Assembly: GCA_010279815.1 (NCBI GenBank)
Contig: QEOQ01000022.1
Coordinates: 724,835-788,834 of the forward strand
DNA: 64,000 nt
Origin: Brachionus plicatilis
Lineage: Eukaryota; Rotifera; Eurotatoria; Ploima; Brachionidae
Direction of reading: 5' to 3'
The translations under genes and the position numbers were made by a program. The notes below the pieces were generated by a model. The model ran no database searches. It was given only the letters and a program-made list of their open reading frames with translations, and was not told the origin of the DNA. Positions 45,427-57,465 of this stretch are shown here, piece by piece. Numbering within the stretch: position 1 is the first letter of the stretch; every line of letters begins with the position of its first letter.

Positions 45427-48400
45427 AAAATTCAAATTTAATTTGGAATTAAAAAATAAAAATCTCCTTACGGGCTTGATAAAGATCAAGTCACGTATGA
45501 TATCCATGCGATTGTAATTAAATTTTTAACATAGTTAAAAAAATTTAGCATTATTTTTTAATCACATTTTTGTTTCTTTTTGATTAAATAAAATTAATAC
45601 GACAGACTGATTATCAGGACATTTTTTAAATTTTCACATGCCGTCAATAGCTAATATTAATAAACTTTTAAATAAAATTTTGTAGTTCTTTTTATAAAAT
45701 AGTTTAAATAAATATTATATATGTGTTTTGTTTGGTTTGAATTTTTATTAGTGGTCAATTGTCCCATATTAAATCCTGTAGTTTTTCAGATATGCAATGA
45801 AACTCAAATTTCAAATATCGTGTTCCATTTTAAATAAAATCTTATTTTTTTAGGACTTTTATTAAAAATTTTATTTAAAAATAAAAAAAACTTGGAATGT
45901 AAAAAAAAATGATGAATTGAAAATTATTGAAGTTATAGGTTTAGTTTTTTTTTTCCTTAAACAAAATTTCTGAAAGGAGCGAAGATTTGATAATCATTTA
46001 ATTATTTAAACTATATTTTTGTGGCATTCTGAATTTTGATAAAACAAAATCAGACATGATCATAGAAATCTAATTTTATTTCAAAGGAAAAATTTAATTA
46101 AATAATTAAAATAAAATTATCGTGTTTTTTAGAAGAGATTTTGGGTTTTTTTATTGATTAACAACTATAAAAAATTAATAAAAGATTCAAAATAACTTTT
46201 GAATCTATTTTTTTTTCAACTAGAATTTTTATTGTTTATAATTTTTTTTTAATTTTAAATATTTTGTCAATTTTTGGTAAAAGAAAAGTTAATAAATTTA
46301 TGAAGTTAATGTTCACTTGTTTTTTGAAACAAAAATGAAATTATTTTTTCAAGCTACTAAAATTGGTTTTATAAATTGCATTAGCCAATGCATTTGACCA
46401 TTGTCACTTTAAACCATTTTCTGCCAATAATTTTAATATTTGTTTCCTAAATTCAAAGTGAATTAAGTTAAGTCTTAAGTTGGAATCTAAAGATTACAAG
46501 ATAAGCTTATAGTGGAAGCATCATCTAAAATTCAAAATTTTTTTTAAAGAATTTTAATTTAAAAATTAATATCTAAAATTCAATCTTTTATTCATTTTTT
46601 ATCGCTAATTATTAATTCTTTCAGAATTTGTTTTTAAGAATATTAATGTATTATTTTGACGAATTAATTTTTGAAGTAATTGCTTTATATTAAATTTTTT
46701 TGTCTTAAGTTTTTACCTCTCAATAACCAAATTTTGAGAGTAAATTTAGAAAAAATTAGTTAGGTCATCGTAGAGAGGAATAAGTTGCTTAAAACCTCTA
46801 TTTTTCCTGATCTGGAACAATTAACAAAAATTCGATTAATAAAATTTTTTAGAATAATAAATAAAAAAGCTTATCTTGCAGTATTAGTTGTTTAAAGTGA
46901 ATATCAAAAATCCAAAGCTCAAATTATTCTTAAATTGAGTGACTAGTTCTCATGTAATCTGGAATTACTAAAAATGAAAACAAAAACATTAAGTTTTAAA
47001 ATCGGTACAATTTTTTAAATTTTGCTAAGATGATCCTTTGACGTTTACGGTCGACGGATCCTTAAAGCGAATTCCGTAGGTTTCAGATTTAAATTTGAGT
47101 TCTTCAAACCAGAAAAAGATAAAAAAGAAAGTTAATTTTTTTTTTTTATTTTAATTTTATTTTTTTTTTAAATTAAATTTAAAAAAATATTATTATTGTT
47201 ATTATTATTAGTTATTATTTCTCAAATATTTCGCTTCAGTTTTTCAAAAAAAATATACTGAATTAGACAGAATATTCAATTTTGGAAACAATCAATTATC
47301 AACATATTTTTAAAGTTTTGGTAATTAAAAAAAATCTGAAACTAACTAAATCAAATATTTTTAGTTTATTTCAATTTTCTAAAAAATAACCACTAAAATG
47401 TGATAATATTAAAATAATTAATTAATGAAAGATTCTCACACGAAAAATATTTAAAAAAAAAATCAAAATTTTTAAGTCTAGCTTAAATTCAAATCATGTT
47501 CGTATTTCTAGATTATAACTAATAAAACTAAATTTTCATTTTTTTTTTCATTTTTTTAATATTAATAAATGAAAAAAATGATTTATAATGTTTTTATGAA
47601 TATATGCCTTGTTGATTATGTTGATCTTTTTTTAAATAAAGATTTTTAAATGAAATTATAAAGCAAAATATTTCTTAAAAGTAAAATTTTTTTAATTCTT
47701 TCTGTATTCATTTTGTTCATTTTATTCTAGCTGACCATTCAACAAATAATAATGAATAATTCAATAAAGTAATACAAAAAATTGAATTTTCAATAAAAAA
47801 ATCAATCATTATTATATCTTATGATATCTATTTGTTTTCACTCTTAGGGTATCTGGACAACAATGCAATCAATTTACAATTTATCTTGATCAATATTGAA
47901 TATTTTGTTCGTTTGGTTTTAGATTTCAATTTATCAGAAGTATTTGTTATTCTATTTTTATTATCATTGAAATTTAATACAAAAGTAAAAATATATGATT
48001 GATTAAAAGTAGTTAACAGACAGAAAGATTTTATCTCAAACAATATTTATTCTTTAATAATAAAAGCCATAAAACCTTTTAGCGTCTGGTCATAATCGAT
48101 CAGTTATTGAATTGATTTTGGAAAAAAAAATTTTTTATCTGATTCTCTGAGATTCTACTCATCTTTATAATTGGGTCAATTCAGCTATATTCATTTAAAA
48201 ATAAAGAAAAAATCTATCATTAATTTTTACTATTACTAAAATCATTTGTTTTTTTGTTTAACTTTTGATATTAATAAAATTAAGTTTTCTATCTTGAATT
48301 GATCATTATAAAATTTAAAGTCAAACTAGTGAATTTTTTTATTTCAACATATCATACAAAAAATTAGAGAGATTTTATTTTTAATTTATTTTTCATATTT

Positions 48401-48433
48401 TTCATTTTTTAGTCTTATTTTTTAGATAATGAA
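45427..48433. other. Intergenic, with a double hairpin after the TLR gene
   Basis: Just after the TLR stop and an AATAAA, a GC-richer segment forms two adjacent hairpins: CTTGAT (45475-45480) with ATCAAG (45485-45490), and CGTATG (45494-45499) with CATGCG (45505-45510). At 47050-47074 SalI, BamHI and EcoRI sites sit within 25 bp. A (TTA)n tract is near 47194-47218. No gene seen. Confidence 0.5.
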
Positions 48434-51400
48434 ATGAAGCGTCTAAATTTTTTGAAAATATTTTTTATTAATATTTCACTTGTTAGTTTAAATCCGATAG
48501 AAAAAAAATCCTGTTCACTGGAAAACAACAGCAATTTTGATTACAGTTTAGTATGTTTTTTTTTTATTTTAAATATTAAATTAAATTAATTTTTCTAAAG
48601 TTAATAGGTAACTGGCTTGACATTGCTAGAACAAATTTTTACTTCAAAACAAACACTTGGAAACATGGTGTTGCAAAAGTAGGAATTAAAAACAAAACAA
48701 TTGAAATAGCCTACACAGCAAAGAATAGGTGACCATACTTTTTTTTGTCAAAATTTAAATATTTCTATAAAATGTAATTTTCAATTTTAGTTCAAACTAT
48801 TGTGTTTCGGCAACGAGTGTAGAAGCAAGTATAATTACTGAAAAGAACAGTGCAATATTCGCTCAAAGTTTTGGTAATGGATATTTGAAAATTTTGGACA
48901 TGCAAGACAATTTGGTTGTAGTTGGCTTTTGCTATTCATCTGGTGCAATCCTGGACTCAAATGCCTGCAATATGGATGAATTGGACATTTTTGTCTGGTC
49001 CAAGTCTAAAATTAATGTTACACCGAAATTAAAAAATTTCATATTTGATCTTTTGCAAAAGTACTGCATCGAAACTATAGAGCAAATTGTTTTTTCAGAT
49101 TCAGAAAATTCAAGTTGTTTGGCCAGTCAGGATAAAATGATGACTGCCGATCTGAATTTAAATATAGAAAAAAAACCAGATCAAACAAGTCAAAATTCTT
49201 TTAAAAGATTAATACCGAAATATGAGGAAGAAAAGTTAAAAAATGGAACAGATAAATCTTCGGTCTCTAGTAGGCTCTATTCACCCGGGATAGATTTGGA
49301 AGTCAGTTTTAAATTGATAAATAAATCCTTGGATCAATTGATCATGGGTCACAATTTTTCTATTAATGGCTTAAATATCGACCAAGGCAAGCAAGTTGAT
49401 CGAGAACTAGAAAAAAAAAGCACTTTTAATCAAGAGATTTTGTCTATAGAAAATGGAAATAGTCAGTCATATTTAAATGCAGCATCTAATGATGTGGAAG
49501 ACTTTTCAAATGAAGAAGATAGAGAACGTTTGCAAAAAAAAGACCCAAAAGAATATGATGAAAATGATGAAATGGAAGAAGTAAATGGAAAGGAAGAAAA
49601 TGGTCAAAATAATGAAATGGAAGAAGTAAATGGAAAGGAAGAAAATGATCAAAAAGAAGAAATTAATGAAAATAAAAAAAATGCTCAAAATAATGAAAAA
49701 GAAGAATTAAATGGAAAGGAAGAAAATGATCAAAATAATGAAATGGAAGAAGTAAATGGAAAGGAAGAAAATGATCAAAAAGAAGATATTAATGAAAATA
49801 AAAAAAATTTTCAAAATAATGAAAAAGAAGAATTAAATGGAAAGGAAGAAAATGATCAAAAAAAAGAAATTAATGAAAATAAAAAAAATGATCAAAATAA
49901 TGAAATGGAAGAAGTAAATGGAAATGAAGAAAGTGAAAATGCAGGAATCAATGAAAATGAAGAATATGATGAAAATGAAGAAAGTTATGAAACTGATGTT
50001 AACCAATATATTGAAAATAATAAATCCCAGGAAGCAAAAATTCCAATTGAGGCTAGAATTTCTAAAGTTAAAGAAGATAGAGTCTGTCCACATATAAATT
50101 GTCCTATCAGTCATTGTTCGCATGGACGAAAGAAAGATAGAAAAGGATGTGAAACTTGTGATTGCTTAAAAAATCCAGATATTACTTGTAAGATTCCATA
50201 CTGTCATCCTTGTTTCTATGGATCATTCACTGACGAAGATGGATGTGAGTCATGTGCATGCAAGCCTAGACCGACGCCAAGTAGCATTTATGAATGTCCA
50301 AAGCTAGAGTGTCCGTCATGCAATTATGGCTCAATAAAAGATGAATATGGATGCGAATCATGCATTTGCATCAGACCAAACTCTCCAGAGCGTTCTTTTA
50401 AGTGTCCGCCTGAGCCAACATGTCCCTTTGGTGCATGCGAGTATGGCTCAATTCTAAACGAATATGGCTGCTCGACTTGTGACTGCTTGAAGTCAAACAG
50501 CCCTGATCAAATTCAATGCAAAAAATTGCGGTGCACAGAGAATTGTCCACATGGATACTTTACCGATAAGAATGGATGTGAAACCTGTGTTTGTAAACCA
50601 GAGTGGATGTCCCCTTGCTATTCGTCAAATAGTGACTGTGCCACAGATTGTGAATTCGGAGTTTATTTAGACAGGAATGGATGTGCATCCTGTGAATGCC
50701 TGCCCGATCCAAATTTAAAAACCTCCTGTCTTTTATTCAAAGAGATAAATGCAAATACCGAGTGCAATGATGAGGGAAAATTTTTGCCAAGACAGTGCAA
50801 TCAACAAGAGTAAGAATGCGAACATTTTCCAGTTTTGATTTTAATTAATTCAATTTCAAAGGTGTCGCTGTGTAACTCAAGATGGAATTCCGATATCTGA
50901 TTTTAAAGCAAATGTTTCCGATGCAGAGCAAATGAATTGTGGTAAGAATACGGAAAAAAAGAGCTATTTTTAAGTCACAAGTGAATCACTTAAAAAAATT
51001 TAATTAGTTTAAAATCAAGATTTCTTTGGCATTCTGAAATTTTTATTTATTTTGAATGTTATCAATTCATGGAAAATTAATGAAATAACACAAAACTTAT
51101 TTAAATTAATTTGAATAGAAAAATATTTGATAGAATTTTTTTTTCTAGAAAATGGAAAAAAACGCTATAGAAAAGTATTTAAAAATAGCATAAAATTTTA
51201 TAAAATTTAATTAATTTAAAGTTTTTAGGAACAAATTTTTAAATTTATTTTGTAAAAATAATAGCTGATAAAATTAGTAAAACAAAAAAAGTTATTCCTT
51301 AAATTATTTTTTTTCAATTACAAATTTTAATTTCTAATATATTTTAGGAAAATTTCAAAAATATTGTGAACAAAGTTACAAGAGAATACTATTCTGAAAA

Positions 51401-52678
51401 AAAATTCATCCAAAAGTTTTTTATGAATTATTTTTTCTATATTTTTACATTAAAATTTATAAAATTTAATTAATTTAAAGTTTTTAGGAACAAATTTTTT
51501 AATTTATTTTGTAAAAATAATAACTGATAAAATTAGTAAAACAAAAAAAGTTATTCCTTAAATTATTTTTTTTCAATTACAAATTTTAATTTCTAGTAGA
51601 TTTTAGGAAAATTTCAAATATATTATCAACAAAGTAACAAGAGAATACTATTCTGAAAAAAAATTCAATGATAAATTTTCTATGAATTATTTTTTCTATA
51701 TTTTTACATTTAAATTTAATTAAATTTTTAAAATATTCAAATTGGGTTCTCACATAATTTTAAAAAAAATTTTTTCTTTAAAAAAATAGAAAAGATTTAG
51801 ATTTTTCTTTAACAAAATTTGGCTCGGATGCTACCATATGGCTAAAAAATTTGTATATTATTCCTGTAAAGTTTATTTATAAGATTTCTATGAATTTAAA
51901 CCAAAATAATTGAATTCTTATTTAAAAAATTTTATTAATTATTCTCAAGGTCAGGAATTTTTTTAATTAAAATATTTTTATTTTCTAATTTTGTTTTAAA
52001 TCCAATTTTGATGATGGCAGAAAAGGATCTCAAAAAAATATTATAAAACAGCTATACTTTTTAAAAGACTTAAAAAAAATTCAAACCTTTGGCTTAAATA
52101 TAACTCAGGGGAAAATAATCAAGTGCATAATATGACATTTCTATAATTTAAGAATGTGCTTTGGCGTTGTATGAGGCATCACGATTCAAAGCTTTTGGTT
52201 TTAAACTTTATTGTTCACCAATTGGAAATTATGAGGCTATACAGTGCGTAGGCGCCTCATGTGCATGTGTAAATGAACATGGCGACCCTTTAGGACCATC
52301 CGTACCTATTTACCAAAAACATTTGCTCAGATGTGAAGGAGTTTATCAGCGCGTTTATCACTGTAAAAAAAATAAAATTTTAAAATTAAGCAAATTTTTT
52401 ATTTAGTTTATTTTGAATTTATTTTAGCAAAATACGCAACAAAAATTGCTCCTATGACCCTAGTGCCTCCGTTGTGCGTAATTCACAGAGAAAGAGCGTT
52501 GGAAATGAAAAACATAGACAAACATATATCAATACCTGAATGTGATGTTAGAGGTGAATACTTGCCTGTTCAATGTGACAGACAGAGCAAATATTGTTGG
52601 TGTGTGAATACTCACAATGGCATTGAAATATATGGAACTCGACTTATTGGACAAAAACCAAATTGTGACCAAATTTAA
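48434..52678 (+). CDS. Secreted lipocalin - antistasin x6 - thyroglobulin-1 x3 mosaic protein
   Basis: Six exons, 48434-48550, 48601-48728, 48791-50809, 50862-50941, 52153-52362 and 52428-52678, join in frame to 934 residues. Signal peptide about 1-22. The lipocalin domain is about 40-180: the GxW signature in LIGNWLDIARTNFYF, then KVGIKNKTIEIAYTA and YLKILDMQDNLVVVGFC. Next comes a long acidic Glu/Asn/Lys repeat encoded at 49555-49930. Six antistasin-like domains follow (pattern G-x-DxxGCxxCxC, e.g. GSFTDEDGCESCAC). Three thyroglobulin type-1 domains come last (e.g. GEYLPVQCDRQSKYCWCV), encoded partly by the last three exons. Antistasin domains are usually serine-protease inhibitors and thyroglobulin-1 domains often inhibit cysteine or metalloproteases; lipocalins bind small hydrophobic ligands. 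So a secreted inhibitor or matrix protein is likely, target unknown. No transmembrane segment. Confidence 0.88.
49555..49930 (+). repeat. Acidic coding tandem repeat, unit ~45 bp and variants
   Basis: In-frame alternation of two units, NEMEEVNGKEENDQN and NEKEELNGKEENDQ, interspersed with KEEINENKKN-type units. The DNA unit is AATGAAATGGAAGAAGTAAA and onward. The minus-strand open frames here are only reflections of this repeat. Confidence 0.88.
51191..51708. repeat. Tandem duplication in intron 4 of the mosaic gene, period ~259 bp
   Basis: Two consecutive copies of an A+T-rich segment. GTTTTTAGGA starts at 51221 and again at 51480, followed in both by the same order of words (AAAACAAAAAAAGTTATTCC, then ACAAGAGAATACTATTCTGA). 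There are a few substitutions. Non-coding. Confidence 0.85.
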
Positions 52679-52981
52679 GAATTTTAAAATTCAATTTTTC
52701 TTTTTGTAGATTATATAATAAACATTTTTGAACCAAAAGATATTTTAAAAAATTTTAAAGTTTAAAAAAAAATTAAAAATTTTTTTCCAATCATTGCAAT
52801 TGATTAGGACTAAAAATGAAGAGTTGACAATTTTGTTCATCCTATTAACTAATACTAAAAATAAACAAGATTGTTTGCCAACATTAAATCATACTATCTT
52901 AAGATAAAGCCAACACAACATTTTTCAATACAATAATCATCTTCACTCGATTTTATTTGTGAATTTTACAGATGCGTTAGT

Positions 52982-52995
52982 TATAAATATATAAG
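52982..52995 (+). promoter_or_regulatory. Putative TATA element before the first small secreted gene
   Basis: TATAAATATATAAG lies about 45-55 bases before the ATG at 53038. In such A+T-rich DNA the motif is common by chance; support comes from position and from the similar TATATAAATA at the next gene. Confidence 0.35.
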
Positions 52996-53037
52996 TTTTT
53001 GAAAAATTTTGTTCAATTATCAATTGTTGATTTAAAA

Positions 53038-54034
53038 ATGAAAGCCATTACTGGAATAATAGCCTTATTTTGCCTTAGCACTGTTATACTAGGTGCAAGT
53101 ATCAAACAAAGCCCCGAAGACCTGTTAACTGACCCTGCTGCTCTTGCCTATATTGCAGTAATTTTTAATTTTTTAAAAAATATCTTAATAGGTAAATTCT
53201 GGCTATTTTTTTAGCAAAAACTCCAAGAAAACCCAGAGGCTTTGCAAGCTGTTTTATTTTTCTTGGCCTCAAATGGTGTAAATTTACAGGCTCTTCTAGC
53301 TGGAGATAGCAGTCAACTTAACGATCCTTCACTTGTTAATAAATTTAAAGTAAAAAAAATTAAATAAATTTAAATTAGGAATAATTATGCTAAAAGGATT
53401 TTATCCAACAAAATGAAACCCTAAGAGCTTTTGTACTCGATATATTGAATCATTTTGGCATTCAAATTCCAAGAATCGATTGGGGTTCCATCGGCTCATC
53501 AATTTTAGAAGCTATTCCTACTGTTATCGATTACGCTCCGACCATAATCTCTGTCATTTCTTGGTTAGGAAAAAGAGATATTTCTTTTGATGTAAATTTA
53601 TTTAAATTTTTCAAAAATAAATCTTCAAAATTTTAAACTAGAATATTCACAAAAACTTATTGCCTAATAGTGTTGTTCTAACATTGATCGCTGCTTTTGA
53701 GGTAACTGTCTAGATTTGGGTGTAATTTAAATTAAAAAAAAAAAATTTTAAGGGACTAAAAACTTCGACCACTGATTTGGCCATTAAAATAAAACAATTT
53801 TTGGCTGATAATGGCGTGAGTGTTGACATTTTGCTTGACGCTTTAAGAAATGGTACATATGGTCAATATTTAACAGCTTCAGTTATTCAAAAAGTTAAAG
53901 TATGCTGAAAATTTTATTGAAATTTAAATTTAAAAAATATTTTTTAAATTCAGGACTGGCTATCAGTTAATCCAGATGCAGCTAATTACTTTTACGACAA
54001 TTTTGGTGACTTCATCTCTTTATTGCCGCAATAG
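53038..54034 (+). CDS. Small secreted helical protein, unknown family (copy 1)
   Basis: Six exons, all introns phase 0: 53038-53157, 53215-53349, 53397-53591, 53642-53701, 53753-53899 and 53954-54034, giving 245 residues. Signal peptide MKAITGIIALFCLSTVILGA. The mature protein has no cysteine, is predicted helical and alternates charged stretches (KLQENPEALQAVLFFL, DFIQQNETLRAFVLDILNHF) with one hydrophobic segment, IPTVIDYAPTIISVISWLGK, that could sit in a membrane or a helix bundle. Short exons of multiples of three with phase-0 borders suggest growth by exon duplication. I recognise no family. The hydrophobic segment ending in GK resembles the C-terminus of the gene at 56649-57317. Confidence 0.75.
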
Positions 54035-56604
54035 ACTTTTTAAAAGAAAAAAAAAAACAGAAATTTAATCAAATAAAAAATTAAATCAATTCTTTTTTTA
54101 AATTTAATGGAATTTTTTAACTTGAAAATTTGCCAGCTTGGTTTATCCCGATCAAAGATGAGAGCATTAATAATTCTTTAAATAAAAACTCCGAGTACAC
54201 CCACTGATTAATTAATCATTTCAATTAAATTTTACTTTTTGTGAGTCATTTGAAAAGAAATTAAATTATGTAATTATAAATTATTGTATCTTGAATGAAT
54301 TGAATGTCTTAGCATTTTCTGTAAATTTGATCCTCAACGGAAATTTCAACGATTTTTGAAAAATCATTTAATTCTTTTGTGGAAAATAAAATTTTTATTT
54401 TATCAACAAAAAATAATTATTTTCAAAGCAAAGGTTATTAATATGATGAAACTGATTTCGAAAAATTTTTAAAAATTAAAACCCCTTTGGAATATAAAAT
54501 GCGAATTTTACACATTTGTAAATTTTAAAATACGAATAAAATTACAAAAATTTAAGTATTATAATCAAATTTTTAATTGAAATATTTTTTTTTGAATCTT
54601 TTATTTTCTACAAGTGATTAAACGTGAAACAAACACCTTTTTTGAAAATTTAATTTTAAGATTCAAATAAATTTTAAAAACTGCAAAATAGATTTTCTAT
54701 TAAAATTTTTCATAAAGATATCACAATAGAGATCTTAATACATTATATTTTCTGATCTTCAAAATTTCTTTAAAAATTAAAAATAGTTTTTTTCAAAAAA
54801 GTTTACTCAAAAATAATAACATATACATGAAGGTTATTAATGTAACAAAGAGGGTCTTTGGTTTTATGAAGTTCAGTTGATGAATTAAAATTAAGGTTAA
54901 TAAAAAAAACTTACAAAAATAATGCAACATAGTGCAATATACAGAACTCCAATGTTCATCAGCATTTTTAGCTTTTTAAAGGGTCGGTCTGAAGGAATTC
55001 ATTTAAATCCATTTATTTTTCAATTGAAAAAAAATTTCATAAAAAAAATTAGTATCAAATGAAAAATAAAAGTGGTCGCAAAATTGACTCCAAAATTTTA
55101 GAAAAAAAAATTAATTTTTTTTTCCTTTTGGAAAATAAACTTTATTTTTGTTCATAAAAATTGACTATGTAAATTTTAACAGTCAATTTCAAGATCATGT
55201 GTTCATATTTTTTACTGAAGATTTTTTTAAAGTAAATTTTGTCATCAGGTGGTCAAACTTTTGACCAGACCCAATTTTTATCATGCTAAAATAAGAAAAA
55301 AATTTAAACATCAGAAAGATTTTAATTGATTATTGATTTGATTTACTAAAAAAAAAAAACAAAATAAAGATTTTATTTTATTTAATAAAGGTGCAACAAA
55401 GTATGTTTCATTATGTCGCAAAATTTTTTTAAGTTTCTTTTATTAACTTTAATTTTAATTCATCAAAAAGAAAGATTTTTGTTCAATTTTCATTTGAATT
55501 TCAAAATATCACAGTCTTTTAAGAGTTTAAAAAATTATTACTTGTAAATAAATTTTTGTAAATTAAGTAAAAGCTTGATTTTGTTTGGAATGTTATTTAA
55601 AAAAAGGAACTGGTATAAGACAAGAATAACAATAAAAATTTTCGTGATTTTTCAAAAATAAAATAATCTCAATTTGTGACTTCTTATTTCCCTTAATTGA
55701 ATTTTTCACCGCCTTATGTTTATTAAAAGAAAAAACATTTTTTTATCTTAATTATCGAGATTCAAATTAAATTAGTCCTGTGAAATTCAGTAAAAAATTA
55801 TAAAAATTATAAAAAATTAGATTATTAACCATATTGCGTTAACAGCAATAAACTTTTTAAAAAAAAAGTTATTAAATTTTTCATTATTTTGTTCTATTAA
55901 ATTAAATTGTTTATGATGAAATAAAAATTAGTAAATTGATGAGCTGATTTTTAGGTTTAAAAATAATTTTAAATTGAATATTTTAAAGTTGTATCTAAAA
56001 ATAAACCAAATTGTCTTTTTTAGCATTTTTAAATTTACGATTATTTACAGCAGTATTTGAATCTGAAAAAAAGATCTTTTTTGAACTGAAAAATTTATGG
56101 ATTTTTGACAGCTAAACTTTTTCCTATTCATTTAGTACAATTGGTATGAAGAAACCAAAATTGAATAAGATGACGTCTCATGAGAACAATTGTAAAACTT
56201 AGATGTATTTTTTAATTCATATTTTCGTCTTTCTTAATGGAGCGTGAATTTTATTTAGCTAAAATCTATTCTATAACAATTCTAGTTTGTAATCTATATT
56301 TTATTTATTTAAATGACTTAATAAAATATACATATTCAATTTTTCCATGAGACTTAATGTTTTACAAATGCATAATTTTGATGTCTATTGATAATGTTTT
56401 ATAAAGTGGGTAGCTTTGGGAGCAGTTAATAGTATAAATTTTACAAATTATTCACAAACATCATCTTTTTTATCAATAAAGGAAAAATTTATTAAAATTT
56501 TAGAAAACGCTTTATAAGAAAGAGAGATTATTCAAGTTTCTAGATAAGCTTGTATTCAAGACCAAATGACAAAGAAGGCAATTTTTCTCAATACATGTTT
56601 TATT
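54035..56604. other. Intergenic, nothing identified
   Basis: A+T-rich spacer between the two small secreted genes. I searched for exons resembling either neighbour and found none. Confidence 0.5.
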
Positions 56605-56614
56605 TATATAAATA
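56605..56614 (+). promoter_or_regulatory. Putative TATA element before second small secreted gene
   Basis: TATATAAATA about 35-45 bases before the ATG at 56649, the same placement as in the neighbouring secreted gene. Confidence 0.35.
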
Positions 56615-56648
56615 AAAATCTAAGCTAAAGCATATTCAATCAACTAAA

Positions 56649-57317
56649 ATGAAATCTTTAAGTATCATTGTAACATTGGCAATTGGTATTTGTTTCGGGG
56701 CACCAAGACTCCCAAATGAGGTACCAAATGAGATAAAATTGAAAAATTTTGATCTGATGCTCAATCTTTTACCCTTGTATGGTGGATTTAAGCTCAATAG
56801 AATGATCAACCCGACAAGCATTAACTTAGTCAAAGTAGATCAAGTTATAATTAGAAAATATGTTTTATGAAAAAAATTTAATTTGAAGGGATTTTTTGAA
56901 AGTAATATTCATCACTATGAAACCTTTAAAACAGAACTTGGTGTAGAAGGTGTATTTTTGCCTGAATTGGCCGAAATTAATTGGAGTGCCATCAAACAAG
57001 AAGATTATTCACTCTTGAAAGCTATTGTAGGTGATACAACAATTCAACAAGCATTAGAACCAGAGTTTTTGTTATACTTGGAGGTATTTTAATTAATCAA
57101 AATAAATAAAATTATTTATAAATTGAGTTTTTAGAACTATTTTGGATCAAATCAAAATGTAATCGATTTATTATACCTGCGAATAGATGAAATGAACATA
57201 GCTCTTAATGATACCATTGATACGACAAGCTTGGGAGACACTTTAATCAACACATTTACTCCAATGATTTCAGATTTTTTGCCTACAGCTATTACAATAG
57301 CTATTATAGGAAAATAA
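56649..57317 (+). CDS. Small secreted helical protein, unknown family (copy 2)
   Basis: Three exons, phase-0 introns: 56649-56834, 56889-57083 and 57135-57317, giving 187 residues. Signal peptide MKSLSIIVTLAIGICFGA. No cysteine in the mature part. The middle reads ELGVEGVFLPELAEINWSAI, comparable to the HFGIQIPRIDWGSI segment of the neighbouring gene, and the C-terminus ISDFLPTAITIAIIGK resembles that gene's IDYAPTIISVISWLGK. Shared signal peptide, intron phase, promoter layout and these two segments suggest distant paralogues in a small cluster. No function can be assigned. Confidence 0.72.
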
Positions 57318-57465
57318 ACTTTGCTTAAAAATTTAATTTTTTCATTAAAATTCTATAACTGTTGCAAATTTTAATCGGTTTAATTTAATTTTCTACTTTT
57401 AAACTATTTTGGACCATTTTATTAATTGACGAATATAACTACTAGAAAATGGCGAATAATTTTTT

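Noticed and set aside
49506..50123. Minus-strand frames rich in Phe/Ile opposite the acidic repeat
   Set aside because: Exact antisense of the Glu/Asn/Lys repeat in the mosaic gene; hydrophobic only because the complement of GAA/AAT codons is TTC/ATT.
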